Under the pieces are notes generated by a model. That model saw only the letters and a list, made by a program, of their open reading frames with translations, did not search any database and had not been told where the DNA came from. From an uncultured Phycisphaerales bacterium (GTDB lineage Bacteria; Planctomycetota; Phycisphaerae; UBA1845; CAIVHJ01), in assembly GCA_903905665.1 (NCBI GenBank), contig CAIVHJ010000212.1:1-5592 (forward strand): DNA of 5,592 nt. The letters run 5' to 3'. Made by a program: the position numbers and the translations under genes. Within the stretch, counting starts at the first letter, position 1. Every line of letters starts with the position of its first letter. Below, piece by piece: positions 5,468-5,592 of the stretch.

Positions 5468-5592
5468 TTGATTTAACTCACAGCCTTTCGCAATTGTAGT
5501 CGGACGTGATAGAGGACCAATTTTGCCCCTACCCAGCGTCGGACTCGTGACAGCGTTCTGACCCATGCCGGTAAGCCATTGAGCCCTCCACC
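5468..5592. other. Unassigned sequence upstream of the broken beta-helix frame
   Basis: None of the three minus-strand frames continues the beta-helix pattern. The frame in register with the gene reads WRAQWLTGMGQ…CELNQ and stops at 5465-5467; the one entering at 5592 starts GGGLNGL but becomes arginine-rich and stops shortly before. The plus-strand frames are short. It may be inserted DNA or ordinary non-coding sequence; I recognise nothing in it. Confidence 0.4.

Overview
The window most likely comes from a planctomycete (Planctomycetota, perhaps Phycisphaerae-like). The clues are a membrane protein with a CxxCGYDLRG…CPECG zinc ribbon, a beta-helix protein ending in the DIDGE/GGRVDMGADE signature, and an McsA that reads GCPNDY where Firmicutes have GCxxCY. 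This placement rests on recalled family features, not on a search.

Layout. 101-916 (-) is a membrane protein with a central zinc ribbon and an apparent partial internal duplication. 1033-2585 (-) is a two-gene mcsA-mcsB operon with a 4-bp ATGA overlap, encoding a protein-arginine kinase and its zinc-finger partner. A good sigma70-type promoter (2712-2740) gives mcsA a leader of about 120 nt. That leader is filled by about nine CTCAAAA-like heptads whose A-tracts recur every ~11 bp. 2822-3199 (-) is a small 6-pyruvoyl-tetrahydropterin synthase/QueD-fold protein with altered catalytic residues. 3321-4082 (+) is a divergent, small kinase-fold protein with no ribosome binding site, possibly leaderless. 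4083-4435 is non-coding and holds short direct repeats, a 12-bp perfect inverted repeat and two tandem GC-rich terminators facing the minus strand. 4436-5455 (-) is the C-terminal part of a secreted right-handed beta-helix protein whose upstream part is lost at a stop codon. 5468-5592 has no recognisable gene.

How the genes relate. Only mcsA and mcsB clearly work together. In Firmicutes they mark proteins with phosphoarginine for ClpCP and inactivate the repressor CtsR, but neither clpC nor ctsR is in this window. The other genes are separate units, and the window looks like ordinary chromosome with small single-gene operons. I found no defence system, CRISPR array, tRNA, rRNA or recognisable complete mobile element. 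The strongest signal not explained by genes is the helically phased repeat leader in front of mcsA.
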